A stretch of DNA of 13,253 nt from positions 1 to 13,253 of the forward strand of contig JAICVE010000034.1 of the NCBI GenBank assembly GCA_025935475.1, read 5' to 3'. Under the pieces are notes generated by a model. It was not told the origin of the DNA and made no database searches. It was given only the letters and a program-made list of their open reading frames with translations. Every line of letters begins with the position of its first letter. Position 1 is the first letter of the stretch. Of this stretch, positions 6,849 through 13,253 are shown one piece after another. The stretch comes from Nitrospira sp. Lineage in GTDB: Bacteria > Nitrospirota > Nitrospiria > Nitrospirales > Nitrospiraceae. The position numbers were made by a program, and so were the translations under genes.

Positions 6849-7769
6849 ATGAACAAACTTCTCAACATACGAATGGTTTCAAATAGACAGAAGCAGAGAT
6901 TGTCGATGGAGTGTTTGAGACCGATACAGCTGGTTCTTGTTTTGGGAATCGGATTAACTTTGATGGGTTGCGGAGATGGCGACGAAGCGGGGATGGCTCG
7001 TGCACAGAATACCGGTAGAGACTTCGTTGCGCCGACCGTGTTCCAGGCTGCTGGGCCAGACATCGCCTCGATTCAGAACACGATCGAACAGTACAGGATA
7101 GCCTTAAAAGGGAACAACAACGGCAACGACGGGCCTCACCCCGACGGTCGCCGCGAGATCAACTGGGACGGCGGGGGCGTCGATACGACGACAGCGCCGA
7201 TCACGCCGTTCAACACGTTTCTAAACACGCGTGGGGCGCAGTTCACCACGCCGGGGACTGGCCTTTCGCAGGCTCCCCCTTCAGGTGGGCCGCAGGGCGG
7301 CCTGGCGACGCTCTTCAACAATCCGACGTACGGCAGCATCTTTAGTACCTTCAGCCCGAAGCGGCTGTTCACCTCAGTGGACAGCAACGTCACTGAAGGA
7401 CTGTTCTTCGTCCCCGGATCCAATGGAACTGTGGCGGCAAAGGTGAGCGGCTTCGGGGCAATCTTCACGGACGTTGACCTGCCGGATGGAAGCGGGCCCG
7501 GCGATAAAAACGGCAACCGCCAATCCAGCACGCGCATCGAGTGCTTCGGCACTGACGGTGGGCTGATCTTTAGTAGCTTTGTCCCAGCCTCGCCAGGCGA
7601 CGGAAGTCTTTCCTTCTTCGGCCTCGTCTTTAGCGACGCACGCATCGCCCGAGTACGAATAACAAGCGGCGATGCTGCCCCGGGGCCAAATGACGATGGA
7701 ACACATGACATCGTCATGATGGATGATTTCCTGTACGGCGAACCGCAGCCAATACAACCGATACCATGA
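6849..7769 (+). CDS. Secreted lipoprotein with beta-rich choice-of-anchor-like domain
   Basis: Predicted lipoprotein of 306 residues. After a positively charged N-terminus, a hydrophobic core (about 25-40) ends in L38-M-G-C41, a lipobox with C41 as the lipidated residue. A linker rich in Asn, Asp and Gly (about 88-112) precedes R-R-E-I-N-W-D-G and a beta-rich domain to the C-terminus. Landmarks are F-S-P-K-R-L-F (168-174), F-G-A-I-F-T-D-V-D-L (202-211) with an Asp/Gly-rich loop, F-V-P-A-S, R-I-A-R-V-R-I-T-S-G (265-274) and V-M-M-D-D-F-L-Y-G-E-P. I recall very similar uncharacterised extracellular proteins in soil and environmental bacteria. Function is unknown; a ligand- or calcium-binding jelly-roll is a guess. 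ATG 6849 is chosen because AGGAGG (6837-6842) is 6 bases away; ATG 6843 directly abuts it. Confidence 0.8.
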   Translation: MNKLLNIRMVSNRQKQRLSMECLRPIQLVLVLGIGLTLMGCGDGDEAGMARAQNTGRDFVAPTVFQAAGPDIASIQNTIEQYRIALKGNNNGNDGPHPDGRREINWDGGGVDTTTAPITPFNTFLNTRGAQFTTPGTGLSQAPPSGGPQGGLATLFNNPTYGSIFSTFSPKRLFTSVDSNVTEGLFFVPGSNGTVAAKVSGFGAIFTDVDLPDGSGPGDKNGNRQSSTRIECFGTDGGLIFSSFVPASPGDGSLSFFGLVFSDARIARVRITSGDAAPGPNDDGTHDIVMMDDFLYGEPQPIQPIP

Positions 7770-7779
7770 TGCCCAGAAC

Positions 7780-7809
7780 GCCCCGCAGGATCGATCGATC
7801 CTGTGGGGC
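7780..7809. terminator. Hairpin between convergent genes, possible bidirectional terminator
   Basis: A 13-base arm (7780-7792), GATC loop (7793-7796) and 13-base arm (7797-7809) pair completely if one G-U pair is allowed. It lies in the 56-base gap between the lipoprotein stop and the stop of the NmrA-like gene, where a shared terminator is expected. No T-run follows on either strand, so intrinsic termination may be weak; it could instead protect the 3' ends. Confidence 0.6.
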
Positions 7810-7825
7810 ATTCGGGGGTGGATCG

Positions 7826-8740
7826 TTAAGATCGACGACCGCCGAATTCATCCGCGTGAAGCGACACAAATTCACGAACGCTCGTCGCTGGCCGGCCGGT
7901 CACCAGCTGCACGCCGTCAGCCATCCGGTCATACCGACCAGCTCGGTGCAACTCGGCCATGGTCAGCAGATGCAGGGCGAGATGCTCCGGCACGTGCTGG
8001 TGTTTTAGCTGCCGATCCCAGTCGTCGGGTGGGATGTCACTGTAGGTGATGTCTCGGTTCAGCGCGTCTGAGAACTCCCGAGCGACGCCGTGCATGTCCT
8101 GTGACCGAGGTCCCGTGAGTTCGTAAATCCGGCCGATGTACGGCCCAGGATCAGCGAGAACGGCAGCGACGACCCGGGCCACATCAGCCGCGGCAACCGG
8201 AGAGGTCTTGCCCCGTCCGAACGGCAGCTCGATGCGGTTGCGGTCGCGAATCGTGGGACCTGCGAGAGGAAAAAAGCTTTCCAGGAACATGGTTGGCCGG
8301 ATAGTGACGAGTGGCACGCCGGACCACGCGAGCGCCTGTTCGCTCAGCCAGTGCTGGCGCTGCTGATGACTCGGGGTGGTGTTCTGGATGCTCATCTGCG
8401 AGACCGTCATCTGAGACATGTTGACGAGGGCGTTCACCCCGAGCTCCCGGGCGACTGTTGCCATGATGAGTGCCGCTTCTAAATACCCTGGAGACACGGA
8501 CATACTGAAGAACACGCGCTGGCAGCCTTTCACGACTCGATAGACGTCGGCCGGTTCGAGGAGATTTCCAACCACCACCTCGGCGCCGGCGGCCCGTAAC
8601 GCAGCAGCTCGCTCGTCCTCGCGGCGGACCATCGCTCGAACCAGAATCCCTTTATCCAGGAGAACGCCAGCTACGGTTCTGCCAACCGCCCCGAGTTGGC
8701 CGGCTGCGCCGGTGACAAGTATCGGTGCGCTTTCTGCCAT
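7826..8740 (-). CDS. NmrA-like/atypical SDR NAD(P)-binding protein
   Basis: NAD(P)-binding Rossmann-fold protein of 304 residues in the NmrA/atypical short-chain dehydrogenase group. The dinucleotide motif is V9-T-G11-A-A-G14-Q-L-G17. Further family marks are a conserved R-A-M-V-R-R after beta-2, N-M-S-Q-M-T at about 107-112, V-T-I-R-P-T-M-F-L-E-S-F (145-156) and T-S-P-V-A-A-A-D-V-A-R-V (179-190). The catalytic Tyr-x-x-x-Lys of classical dehydrogenases is not seen where expected, so it may be a redox sensor or an isomerase/reductase-like protein rather than a simple dehydrogenase. The ATG has GGGAGGTGA directly upstream (8742-8750). It follows the DUF6130-like gene on the same strand after 58 bases, so they may be co-transcribed, though no functional link is evident. 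Confidence 0.9.
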   Translation of the reverse strand: MAESAPILVTGAAGQLGAVGRTVAGVLLDKGILVRAMVRREDERAAALRAAGAEVVVGNLLEPADVYRVVKGCQRVFFSMSVSPGYLEAALIMATVARELGVNALVNMSQMTVSQMSIQNTTPSHQQRQHWLSEQALAWSGVPLVTIRPTMFLESFFPLAGPTIRDRNRIELPFGRGKTSPVAAADVARVVAAVLADPGPYIGRIYELTGPRSQDMHGVAREFSDALNRDITYSDIPPDDWDRQLKHQHVPEHLALHLLTMAELHRAGRYDRMADGVQLVTGRPATSVREFVSLHADEFGGRRS

Positions 8741-8798
8741 GTCACCTCCCGCGTTTTCGCCGACGCCGCGCGAGATATACGCAAACCCTCCGCGACCT

Positions 8799-9218
8799 TC
8801 AGTGAGGATGCGCTCCTTCAGGAATGGTGAACGTCACTGTCTTGGATTGCTCGGGGACGCCCTGATGGATGGCATTCACCAATTCGATCCGGATCTTGTG
8901 TGGGCCGGGCGGCAACAGGGCCACGTCGATCGGGGCAGTGCTCATGTGCGCCCACAACCAAAGCAGGTCGTCTACATGTATGTGGAGATGTCCAACCCGT
9001 GGAGATGCGTTGAGGGCATCCTTGCCGGACTCCGGACCGATGTTCACGTTCTCCACGCGCCACGTGATCCAGACGATGCCCTTAGCGAGCAGGTCTGGAA
9101 GTGGAGGATCGACGATCAATTTGGCTGGAGGCTCCTTAGTCGGTGTAGATGTTTGGGCGCTGGCGCCTGCGCCTGATATCATCGCAACTGCAAACAGCAA
9201 TACAACAAGTCGTTTCAT
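8799..9218 (-). CDS. Exported DUF6130-like protein
   Basis: Small secreted protein of 139 residues. A signal peptide covers about 1-21 (K-R-L-V-V-L-L-F-A core, then G-A-S-A-Q). The mature domain has W50-I-T-W-R-V-E-N, a histidine cluster H77-L-H-I-H81-V-D-D, two tryptophans and H91, then L-P-P-G-P-H-K-I-R-I-E-L and T-V-T-F-T-I-P. This is the pattern I associate with DUF6130, a family without known function; the assignment is from memory. The alternating histidines on a predicted beta-strand could bind metal (inference). ATG 9218 is preferred over the longer frame to 9266 because AAAGGAGA (9225-9232) lies 6 bases upstream and the signal peptide begins there. Expression may be governed from the long upstream gap that holds a palindrome near 9334. 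Confidence 0.78.
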   Translation of the reverse strand: MKRLVVLLFAVAMISGAGASAQTSTPTKEPPAKLIVDPPLPDLLAKGIVWITWRVENVNIGPESGKDALNASPRVGHLHIHVDDLLWLWAHMSTAPIDVALLPPGPHKIRIELVNAIHQGVPEQSKTVTFTIPEGAHPH

Positions 9219-9660
9219 AAAGTATCTCCTTTCTTGATGTGTATCGTTTAACTCGCACACGGACACCTCACAGCGCCTTATGAGCAGCTGCGCACGAAGT
9301 GTAGGGACTGAAGCGGTTAAAGGAAACTGTCAGAATTGACAGTAAGTACGTTTTCCCAGTCAATGCATAAGGAAAGATAAACCGGACTAGTGCGCTCTTT
9401 CCCTAATTCCTCTGAGTGGGTTTGGGAACACAATGACCGGATACACGATCATTTGGAGCGCGTAACGCCGGACGACTGGTGCGGCCCGTGGAGGCCAGAC
9501 CGACAATTCCAGGAAGTGCGAATCGCTGCAAAATTGGCCACACGGCAATCATTGTCCAAAGCCGTTCTTTCGCCTTCTGGGAGAACATTCTGGTGAAATT
9601 CTAGAGCTACAAAGCGGCCAAAGAGAATAGAATCGGGAAAGCAGCGATTGCGAAGTTCCC
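9219..9660. other. Non-coding interval between divergent genes
   Basis: About 440 bases separate the DUF6130-like gene and the outer-membrane protein gene, which point away from each other, so promoters for both should lie here. I find one clear palindrome (listed separately). A GTG-initiated 68-codon frame at 9390-9596 and an overlapping minus frame show no recognisable protein and no ribosome binding site. No tRNA or IS end is visible. Confidence 0.5.
9326..9343. promoter_or_regulatory. Perfect 7-4-7 palindrome, candidate operator
   Basis: ACTGTCA-gaat-TGACAGT is a perfect inverted repeat located about 110 bases upstream of the DUF6130-like start and about 320 upstream of the outer-membrane protein start. 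The right arm also contains TTGACA, a -35-like hexamer reading on the plus strand, but no good -10 lies at the right distance. The size and symmetry suit a dimeric repressor site; the binding protein is unknown. Confidence 0.35.
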
Positions 9661-10611
9661 ATGAAGCGCTCTGCCAAGCGGTTCACAACATTTTTACGTG
9701 GCACGCGGGGATGGTGGCTGGTATACGGTGTCTGGCTTGGCCTGGTCTTGCTGGGCGCCGCCCCTGGACTCGTCCAGAAGGCGGCGGCCCAGGCGAACGG
9801 CCGCCAGCTCGATGTCCAAGTCAACCTCCCATACGCAGTGCAGTTCGGGTTCGGGTCCTACGATGTCGGGGGGCTTTCGGTCGACGTCTTCCGGGTTCCG
9901 GTGCAGCATACCTTTGCGTTGGGGCCAAACGAGGATGCGTGGCGACTGGCGCTCACCGGCTACCTAGGCTACGGTCACTTCTCCTTCGAGAGCAGTGTGT
10001 TAGGCCCCAAAGTCACCGCGTCAGAGGACTTTGTGTTTGTGCTGCCCCAGGCGGAGCTCCAGATTCCCTTACGTCGGTGGTGGACGGTCAAACCCTATGT
10101 GGCAGCGGGTGTCGGCAGGACTTTCAACGGGTCTGCGGCGGTCGAGGGCACCTCAGGAGGTGAATTTCATGTAGAAGAAGGTTTTGTCTTCCTCTACGCG
10201 GCTGGGATCAGCAACCTCTTCGAGTTCCAGTTGCAGGATTTCGTCCTGAGCGTCGGCTCCAGGCTGGCCGCGGCAGGAGATGCTACGATAGGACCGTCGA
10301 GGAGCCCGAACACGAACTACGGGACACTCCAGAACGGCCTGGAAGTTCGGCATCCGCTCGGTTTGGATGTGAAGGGTCTCGTGCCCGACGTCGGGGTCTC
10401 CTTTATTTACTATTACTTCTTCCCATCGGCCAAATTCTCCCTCCCAGGTGAGAGTCCACTCGAAGTCTCCAATCAGTTCGAGTTCGGGATCAACATTGGT
10501 TCCGCCAAGCCAGCCAAGCTGTGGATCTTCAACAATCCACGGATCGGTGTCAGTTACCGCTTCGGGGACGGCCTGACAGGCGTGAGGGCGCAATTTGGCT
10601 TCCCGTTCTAA
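9661..10611 (+). CDS. Predicted outer-membrane beta-barrel protein, unknown function
   Basis: Protein of 316 residues that I cannot place in a named family. It starts with a basic n-region and a hydrophobic core (about 18-37), ending in K-A-A-A-Q-A at 40-45, which is a good signal peptidase I site. The mature part is rich in alternating hydrophobic/polar stretches with Gly and aromatic residues, for example Y-L-G-Y-G-H-F-S-F, V-K-P-Y-V-A-A-G-V-G, F-I-Y-Y-Y-F-F, R-I-G-V-S-Y-R-F-G, and the chain ends in F-G-F-P-F. A terminal Phe and this pattern suit a transmembrane beta-barrel inserted by BAM. ATG 9661 is the first start in frame but has no good Shine-Dalgarno. It is a single plus-strand gene, convergent with the oxidoreductase at 10756. 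Confidence 0.75.
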   Translation: MKRSAKRFTTFLRGTRGWWLVYGVWLGLVLLGAAPGLVQKAAAQANGRQLDVQVNLPYAVQFGFGSYDVGGLSVDVFRVPVQHTFALGPNEDAWRLALTGYLGYGHFSFESSVLGPKVTASEDFVFVLPQAELQIPLRRWWTVKPYVAAGVGRTFNGSAAVEGTSGGEFHVEEGFVFLYAAGISNLFEFQLQDFVLSVGSRLAAAGDATIGPSRSPNTNYGTLQNGLEVRHPLGLDVKGLVPDVGVSFIYYYFFPSAKFSLPGESPLEVSNQFEFGINIGSAKPAKLWIFNNPRIGVSYRFGDGLTGVRAQFGFPF

Positions 10612-10667
10612 CCCCGCACTGTAGACTGCTCCTGAATTTTCAACAATTGGGCAATGTTTGGAGTCTT

Positions 10668-10712
10668 GTTGGTTGACTAAAGTGGATGTCCCGCATGGGA
10701 GATAATACCAAC
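10668..10712. other. Nested inverted repeats in convergent gap
   Basis: Outer arms GTTGGT (10668-10673) and ACCAAC (10707-10712) enclose inner arms TCCC and GGGA around GCAT (10689-10700). They sit between the 3' ends of the outer-membrane gene and the oxidoreductase gene and may form an mRNA end structure. A weaker GGTT-AACC hairpin followed by five T lies at 10737-10754 on the plus strand and could terminate the outer-membrane gene's transcript. Confidence 0.3.
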
Positions 10713-10755
10713 CTGGCCTGCCACGCGCCGCGAAACGGTTCCTGAAACCTTTTTC

Positions 10756-11799
10756 TCATCTGTTGCTTACGAGCACGAGCTTGCCGAGCACGCCTCCCTT
10801 TCCCAACAATTCGTGCGCCTGTCTGGCCTCCACTAGAGGAAATCGCTTCGCGACCAGCAGCTTGATCTTGTGCTGTTGAAGGAGATCGAGCAAAACAATC
10901 AAGTCCCGTCGAAACCATGCTGGCCTTAACCGTTTGAGCCACTGAATGCTGTAGGGCATCACTCGTCTTCGGCCGGGAAGAAGCCAGCTGGCGGCAATGT
11001 ACAACCCGAAGACGCCGATCTCACGAAAACGGTGACGACTCCCTGAATGACCTGAAGCCAATCGTCCGTCACGAAGCGAGCCAGTCAGACCATAGGCCAC
11101 GACTGTCCCGCCGGAACGCAGAGCCGCTCGGGAACGCCAGATGTGGGAGCCACCGATGCTCTCAAACACGACGTCGACACCGTCACCCGTGAGGCGGTGG
11201 ATTTCTTTCACGAAGTCCTGGTGTTGATAATCAATCGGGATACCGCTGAGGTCGGAGACGGTCGATGTCCCTCGCGATGAACAGGTCCCGTACATCTTTA
11301 GCCCGACGAGGCGCCCGAGTTGCAAGAGCGCTGAGCCAACCCCTCCTGCCGCGCCGTGAATCAACACCCGCTGACCTGGTGCGACCTTGGCGGAACGATG
11401 CAGCATCTGGTAGGCGGTTACATAGTTCAGGATCAGGCTGACAGCCTCTGTGTTATCCAACCCGCTTGGCACTGGAACCAGCTCACCTTGGGGTAGGCAG
11501 ACAAACTCTGCATACGCACCGAAGATCGGCAGCGCAGCAACGATCTGGCCTGGTTCGACTCCGGAGACACCGTTACCGAGCCGATCTACCACCCCAACTA
11601 GATCCCATCCAAGCGTGAAGGGCAGTCGGGGAGTCTCGGGATGAATGCCTTCGCGCATCATGAGGTCGGGCAAGGAAACACCGGCGGCCTGCACTCTGAT
11701 CCGCACTTCACCAGGCTTAGGCTCTGGACAGTCTTCTTCAACCACCCGAAGTTCCTCGGGCCCACCGTAGTGGCTGACGATGATGCGTTGATGCTTCAC
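10756..11799 (-). CDS. Zinc-independent quinone oxidoreductase-like MDR dehydrogenase
   Basis: Medium-chain dehydrogenase/reductase of 347 residues, closest in style to NADPH:quinone oxidoreductase and trans-enoyl reductases. The GroES-like N-domain has P-G-E-V-R-I-R-V-Q-A-A-G-V and L-G-W-D-L-V-G-V-V. The cofactor domain has H-G-A-A-G-G-V-G-S-A (about 148-157). The Cys/His ligands of catalytic or structural zinc are not at the usual places, which fits the zinc-free subgroup. A basic stretch near R-R-R-V-M-P-Y-S-I-Q-W (two thirds along) is seen in relatives that contact membranes or act on lipids (weak inference). GTG at 11799 is chosen because GGGAGG (11809-11814) lies 9 bases upstream and relatives start with K-x-x-x-I-x-x-x-x-Y-G-G-P. 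The frame runs on to 11874 but without such support. Substrate unknown. Confidence 0.88.
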   Translation of the reverse strand: MKHQRIIVSHYGGPEELRVVEEDCPEPKPGEVRIRVQAAGVSLPDLMMREGIHPETPRLPFTLGWDLVGVVDRLGNGVSGVEPGQIVAALPIFGAYAEFVCLPQGELVPVPSGLDNTEAVSLILNYVTAYQMLHRSAKVAPGQRVLIHGAAGGVGSALLQLGRLVGLKMYGTCSSRGTSTVSDLSGIPIDYQHQDFVKEIHRLTGDGVDVVFESIGGSHIWRSRAALRSGGTVVAYGLTGSLRDGRLASGHSGSRHRFREIGVFGLYIAASWLLPGRRRVMPYSIQWLKRLRPAWFRRDLIVLLDLLQQHKIKLLVAKRFPLVEARQAHELLGKGGVLGKLVLVSNR

Positions 11800-11919
11800 G
11801 GACCGGTTCCTCCCGAGCCGGCCTCGCGTAGGGCTAGTGTAGTTTTCGAAGGGGGTAGGTCCCCACTTCTCCATTAGCCAGGCGATCTAGATCACGCTAT
11901 AGAGAGCCTGAAGAATGAG

Positions 11920-12102
11920 TTACTTCTCGTCTCGGATTGCTGCCTTTACCTTAGCCTTGAGCTCCGGGGTGACCTCCCGAATCCCATGCTGTTTTGCATG
12001 TTCCGCGGCTTTCTTCAGCACTTCCTCTTCGGTGGTCCCTCTAATTACATGTGTGCATCCGGACGATGGATCAACCTTGGCGCACTCAACCATTTTCCCC
12101 AT
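11920..12102 (-). CDS. Small DUF1059-family protein
   Basis: Sixty-residue soluble protein matching the DUF1059 pattern: an N-terminal strand with K-M-V-E-C7, a second cysteine C16 in S-G-C-T, then G-T-T-E-E-E-V-L-K-K-A-A-E-H-A-K, H-G, V-T-P-E-L and a C-terminal helix K-V-K-A-A-I-R-D-E. The function of this widespread family is unknown; the paired cysteines might bind metal (guess). The start is secure: AAGGAGGA (12109-12116) lies 6 bases upstream of ATG. It stands 120 bases upstream of the oxidoreductase start on the same strand and may share a transcript. A possible promoter is TTGTCT followed after 17 bases by TTTAAC in the 12150-12195 region, only moderately like consensus. Confidence 0.88.
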   Translation of the reverse strand: MGKMVECAKVDPSSGCTHVIRGTTEEEVLKKAAEHAKQHGIREVTPELKAKVKAAIRDEK

Positions 12103-12310
12103 GGTAGCTCCTCCTTGTTAAGCCAGGATCTGCCAATCTCCGATGTCTGCTGTGAAAACCTTGTTAAAATGAGCGAGCAAAGGAAAGACAAATTCTGAGG
12201 AAATTGGAGGAGAGAGTCAATGGCACTATGCCGTAGCTTCACCCCCTTTTTTTGCTCTTCGAAGGAAAGACCTGTGGAGGGGCCGGAAGAATCCGACAGG
12301 GACATCCGTT

Positions 12311-12661
12311 TTAGTATTCTAGTGGTGTCCTCTTCGTTCCAAGCAGAATAAAGAATTTCGATCCATCGTTCAGTTTCCCTTCTCCCGTCCACGAGTCGCC
12401 CTTACCGTTCGCAATAAACTTCCCTTTCCGTTTGTCGCTACATTGGATGGTGCCTTCAGTAGTGGTCTCGGTAACAGGAACAAACATCATCCCCCCGCAG
12501 GACAGTCCGTCTATATTGTTCACGGAGATGACCGCATCTTTCCCTACCTTCCCGCTCGCAGAGCCTCGCAGGATGTGATTTCTTTCGATCCTCATAGTCG
12601 CAGGAACTGTTGCTGAACACGCGGTGAGAACAATGCTCATCAGAATAATAGCTGTTTTCAT
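12311..12661 (-). CDS. Small lipoprotein of unknown function
   Basis: Protein of 116 residues. A short signal peptide (I-I-L-M-S-I-V) ends in the lipobox L12-T-A-C15, so C15 should be lipidated and the protein anchored in the envelope. The rest is a small beta-rich domain with S-A-S-G-K-V-G-K, S-C-G-G-M-M-F-V-P-V and G-D-S-W-T-G-E-G; I know no family name. ATG 12661 lacks a clear Shine-Dalgarno. Upstream on the same strand TTGCTT and TAAGAC with a 17-base spacer (12695-12723) could be its promoter. The 208 bases between its stop and the DUF1059 gene hold nothing I can identify beyond an A/T-rich run and short repeats. Confidence 0.65.
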   Translation of the reverse strand: MKTAIILMSIVLTACSATVPATMRIERNHILRGSASGKVGKDAVISVNNIDGLSCGGMMFVPVTETTTEGTIQCSDKRKGKFIANGKGDSWTGEGKLNDGSKFFILLGTKRTPLEY

Positions 12662-12805
12662 GGAATGCCGACGAGACTCACAACAATCGGGAATGTCTTA
12701 ACAGAGATAATTGTCTGAAGCAATTCCTGTTGAAAACGAACGCGCTCAGGATAATTTTCATGACGGGGTGATCTGCAGTCTGGTGCCCCTCGCGTTTCTG
12801 CGTCA

Positions 12806-13253
12806 CTATATGCAAACGGTGACGCGCAAGAAGGTCGCAGGTATCGAAGTAGCATCCTTTCGTGGGCTTGAGTTTTGACCATTAAACAGAATTTCCAGTT
12901 CCTTCTGTAAATCACCGGCTCGCCCATTCTTTTCTGCGGCTTCAAACGCATGCATCGTTGGCCCCGAGGATCTGCTGTGTATGACAAGCAGATCGGATGG
13001 TGTGCCGAAATAGTTGAAGGTAAACGTGTCTTTCACGAAAGAGATCTTCTGTGTTGGAATCCCCGCGCCGGCAAACCGCTCGATCACGGTGCTCTCGATT
13101 CCCCACGTCATAGGACTGATAAAGCCCTCCGGCGGTGGAGGCGAGTACGAGGAACTGATTTTCAAGATTTGTGCGACTAATGTCGGATCGTTGGGAATCC
13201 AGTTCCCCATACTGATCTGACCTCCGGGACGGGTCACGCGTACCATCTCCTTG
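12806..13253 (-). CDS. Class I SAM-dependent methyltransferase, C-terminal part (cut by window end)
   Basis: The frame enters from the right edge and covers about 149 residues of the C-terminal part of a Methyltransf_11/UbiE-like methyltransferase. Visible are K-E-M-V-R-V-T-R-P-G-G (the strand and turn after motif III), M-G-N-W-I-P-N-D-P, P-P-P-P-E-G-F, the substrate-side W-G-I-E and a closing S-I-P-A-T-F-L-R-V-T-V. The SAM-binding G-x-G-x-G motif must lie outside the window. The ATG at 13246 is internal, because the reading frame continues to the edge with E and K codons. The R-V-T-R-P-G-G and P-P-P-P-E-G blocks are typical of small-molecule methyltransferases of unknown substrate. It is followed by 144 non-coding bases before the small lipoprotein. 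Confidence 0.85.
   Translation of the reverse strand, partial: KEMVRVTRPGGQISMGNWIPNDPTLVAQILKISSSYSPPPPEGFISPMTWGIESTVIERFAGAGIPTQKISFVKDTFTFNYFGTPSDLLVIHSRSSGPTMHAFEAAEKNGRAGDLQKELEILFNGQNSSPRKDATSIPATFLRVTVCI

Noticed and set aside
9390..9596. Possible 68-residue protein from a GTG start in the 9219-9660 gap
   Set aside because: No ribosome binding site and no recognisable motif; an equally long frame lies on the opposite strand.
12045..12392. 115-codon minus-strand frame across the gap between lipoprotein and DUF1059
   Set aside because: It overlaps both well-supported genes out of frame and has no ribosome binding site or family match.
12658..12987. 109-codon minus-strand frame overlapping the methyltransferase end
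   Set aside because: It is a shadow of the methyltransferase 3' region in another frame, has no recognisable domain and a composition unlike a real protein.
1..13253. Mobile element, CRISPR array, tRNA, toxin-antitoxin or phage defence island
   Set aside because: No transposase, integrase, repeat-spacer pattern, tRNA fold or defence-type domain was seen on either strand.

Overview
The window reads as ordinary chromosomal DNA of a moderately GC-rich, free-living Gram-negative bacterium. It carries lipobox lipoproteins, a probable outer-membrane barrel ending in Phe, periplasmic thioredoxin-type proteins and strong AAGGAGG-type ribosome binding sites. The style of the two-component pair, the exported DsrE-like protein next to a TlpA-like protein, and the small DUF1059 protein remind me of Nitrospira (Nitrospirota). 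That placement is an inference from gene content; no rRNA or marker gene is present.

Layout. (1) Positions 41-3255, plus strand: a membrane sensor histidine kinase overlaps its NarL/LuxR-type response regulator. After a short gap with inverted repeats comes a two-gene unit, an exported DsrE-like protein and a TlpA-like thiol-disulfide protein. (2) 3272-6417, minus strand: an AraC-family regulator, a class-C beta-lactamase-fold serine hydrolase about 9 bases downstream of it, and a RibD-C/dihydrofolate-reductase-like protein further on. (3) 6849-7769, plus: a lipoprotein with a beta-rich, Asp-rich secreted domain. (4) 7826-9218, minus: a DUF6130-like secreted protein followed by an NmrA-type NAD(P)-binding protein, convergent with region 3 across a 13-bp hairpin. 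(5) 9661-10611, plus: a predicted outer-membrane beta-barrel. (6) 10756-13253, minus: a truncated SAM methyltransferase, a small lipoprotein, a DUF1059 protein and a zinc-independent quinone-oxidoreductase-like dehydrogenase.

The part that best hangs together is region 1. A MASE3-like sensor and NarL-type regulator sit just upstream of an exported sulfur/thiol module, and a near-perfect 8-2-8 inverted repeat overlaps the regulator's stop codon. A plausible model is that the pair senses a membrane-associated signal and controls the periplasmic DsrE/TlpA pair. Most of the rest looks like accessory or housekeeping single genes. I see no tRNA, rRNA, CRISPR array, insertion sequence, integrase, phage gene or biosynthetic cluster. 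I found no strong case for a wholly new multi-gene system; the exported DsrE/TlpA pair with its adjacent kinase and regulator is the best candidate.
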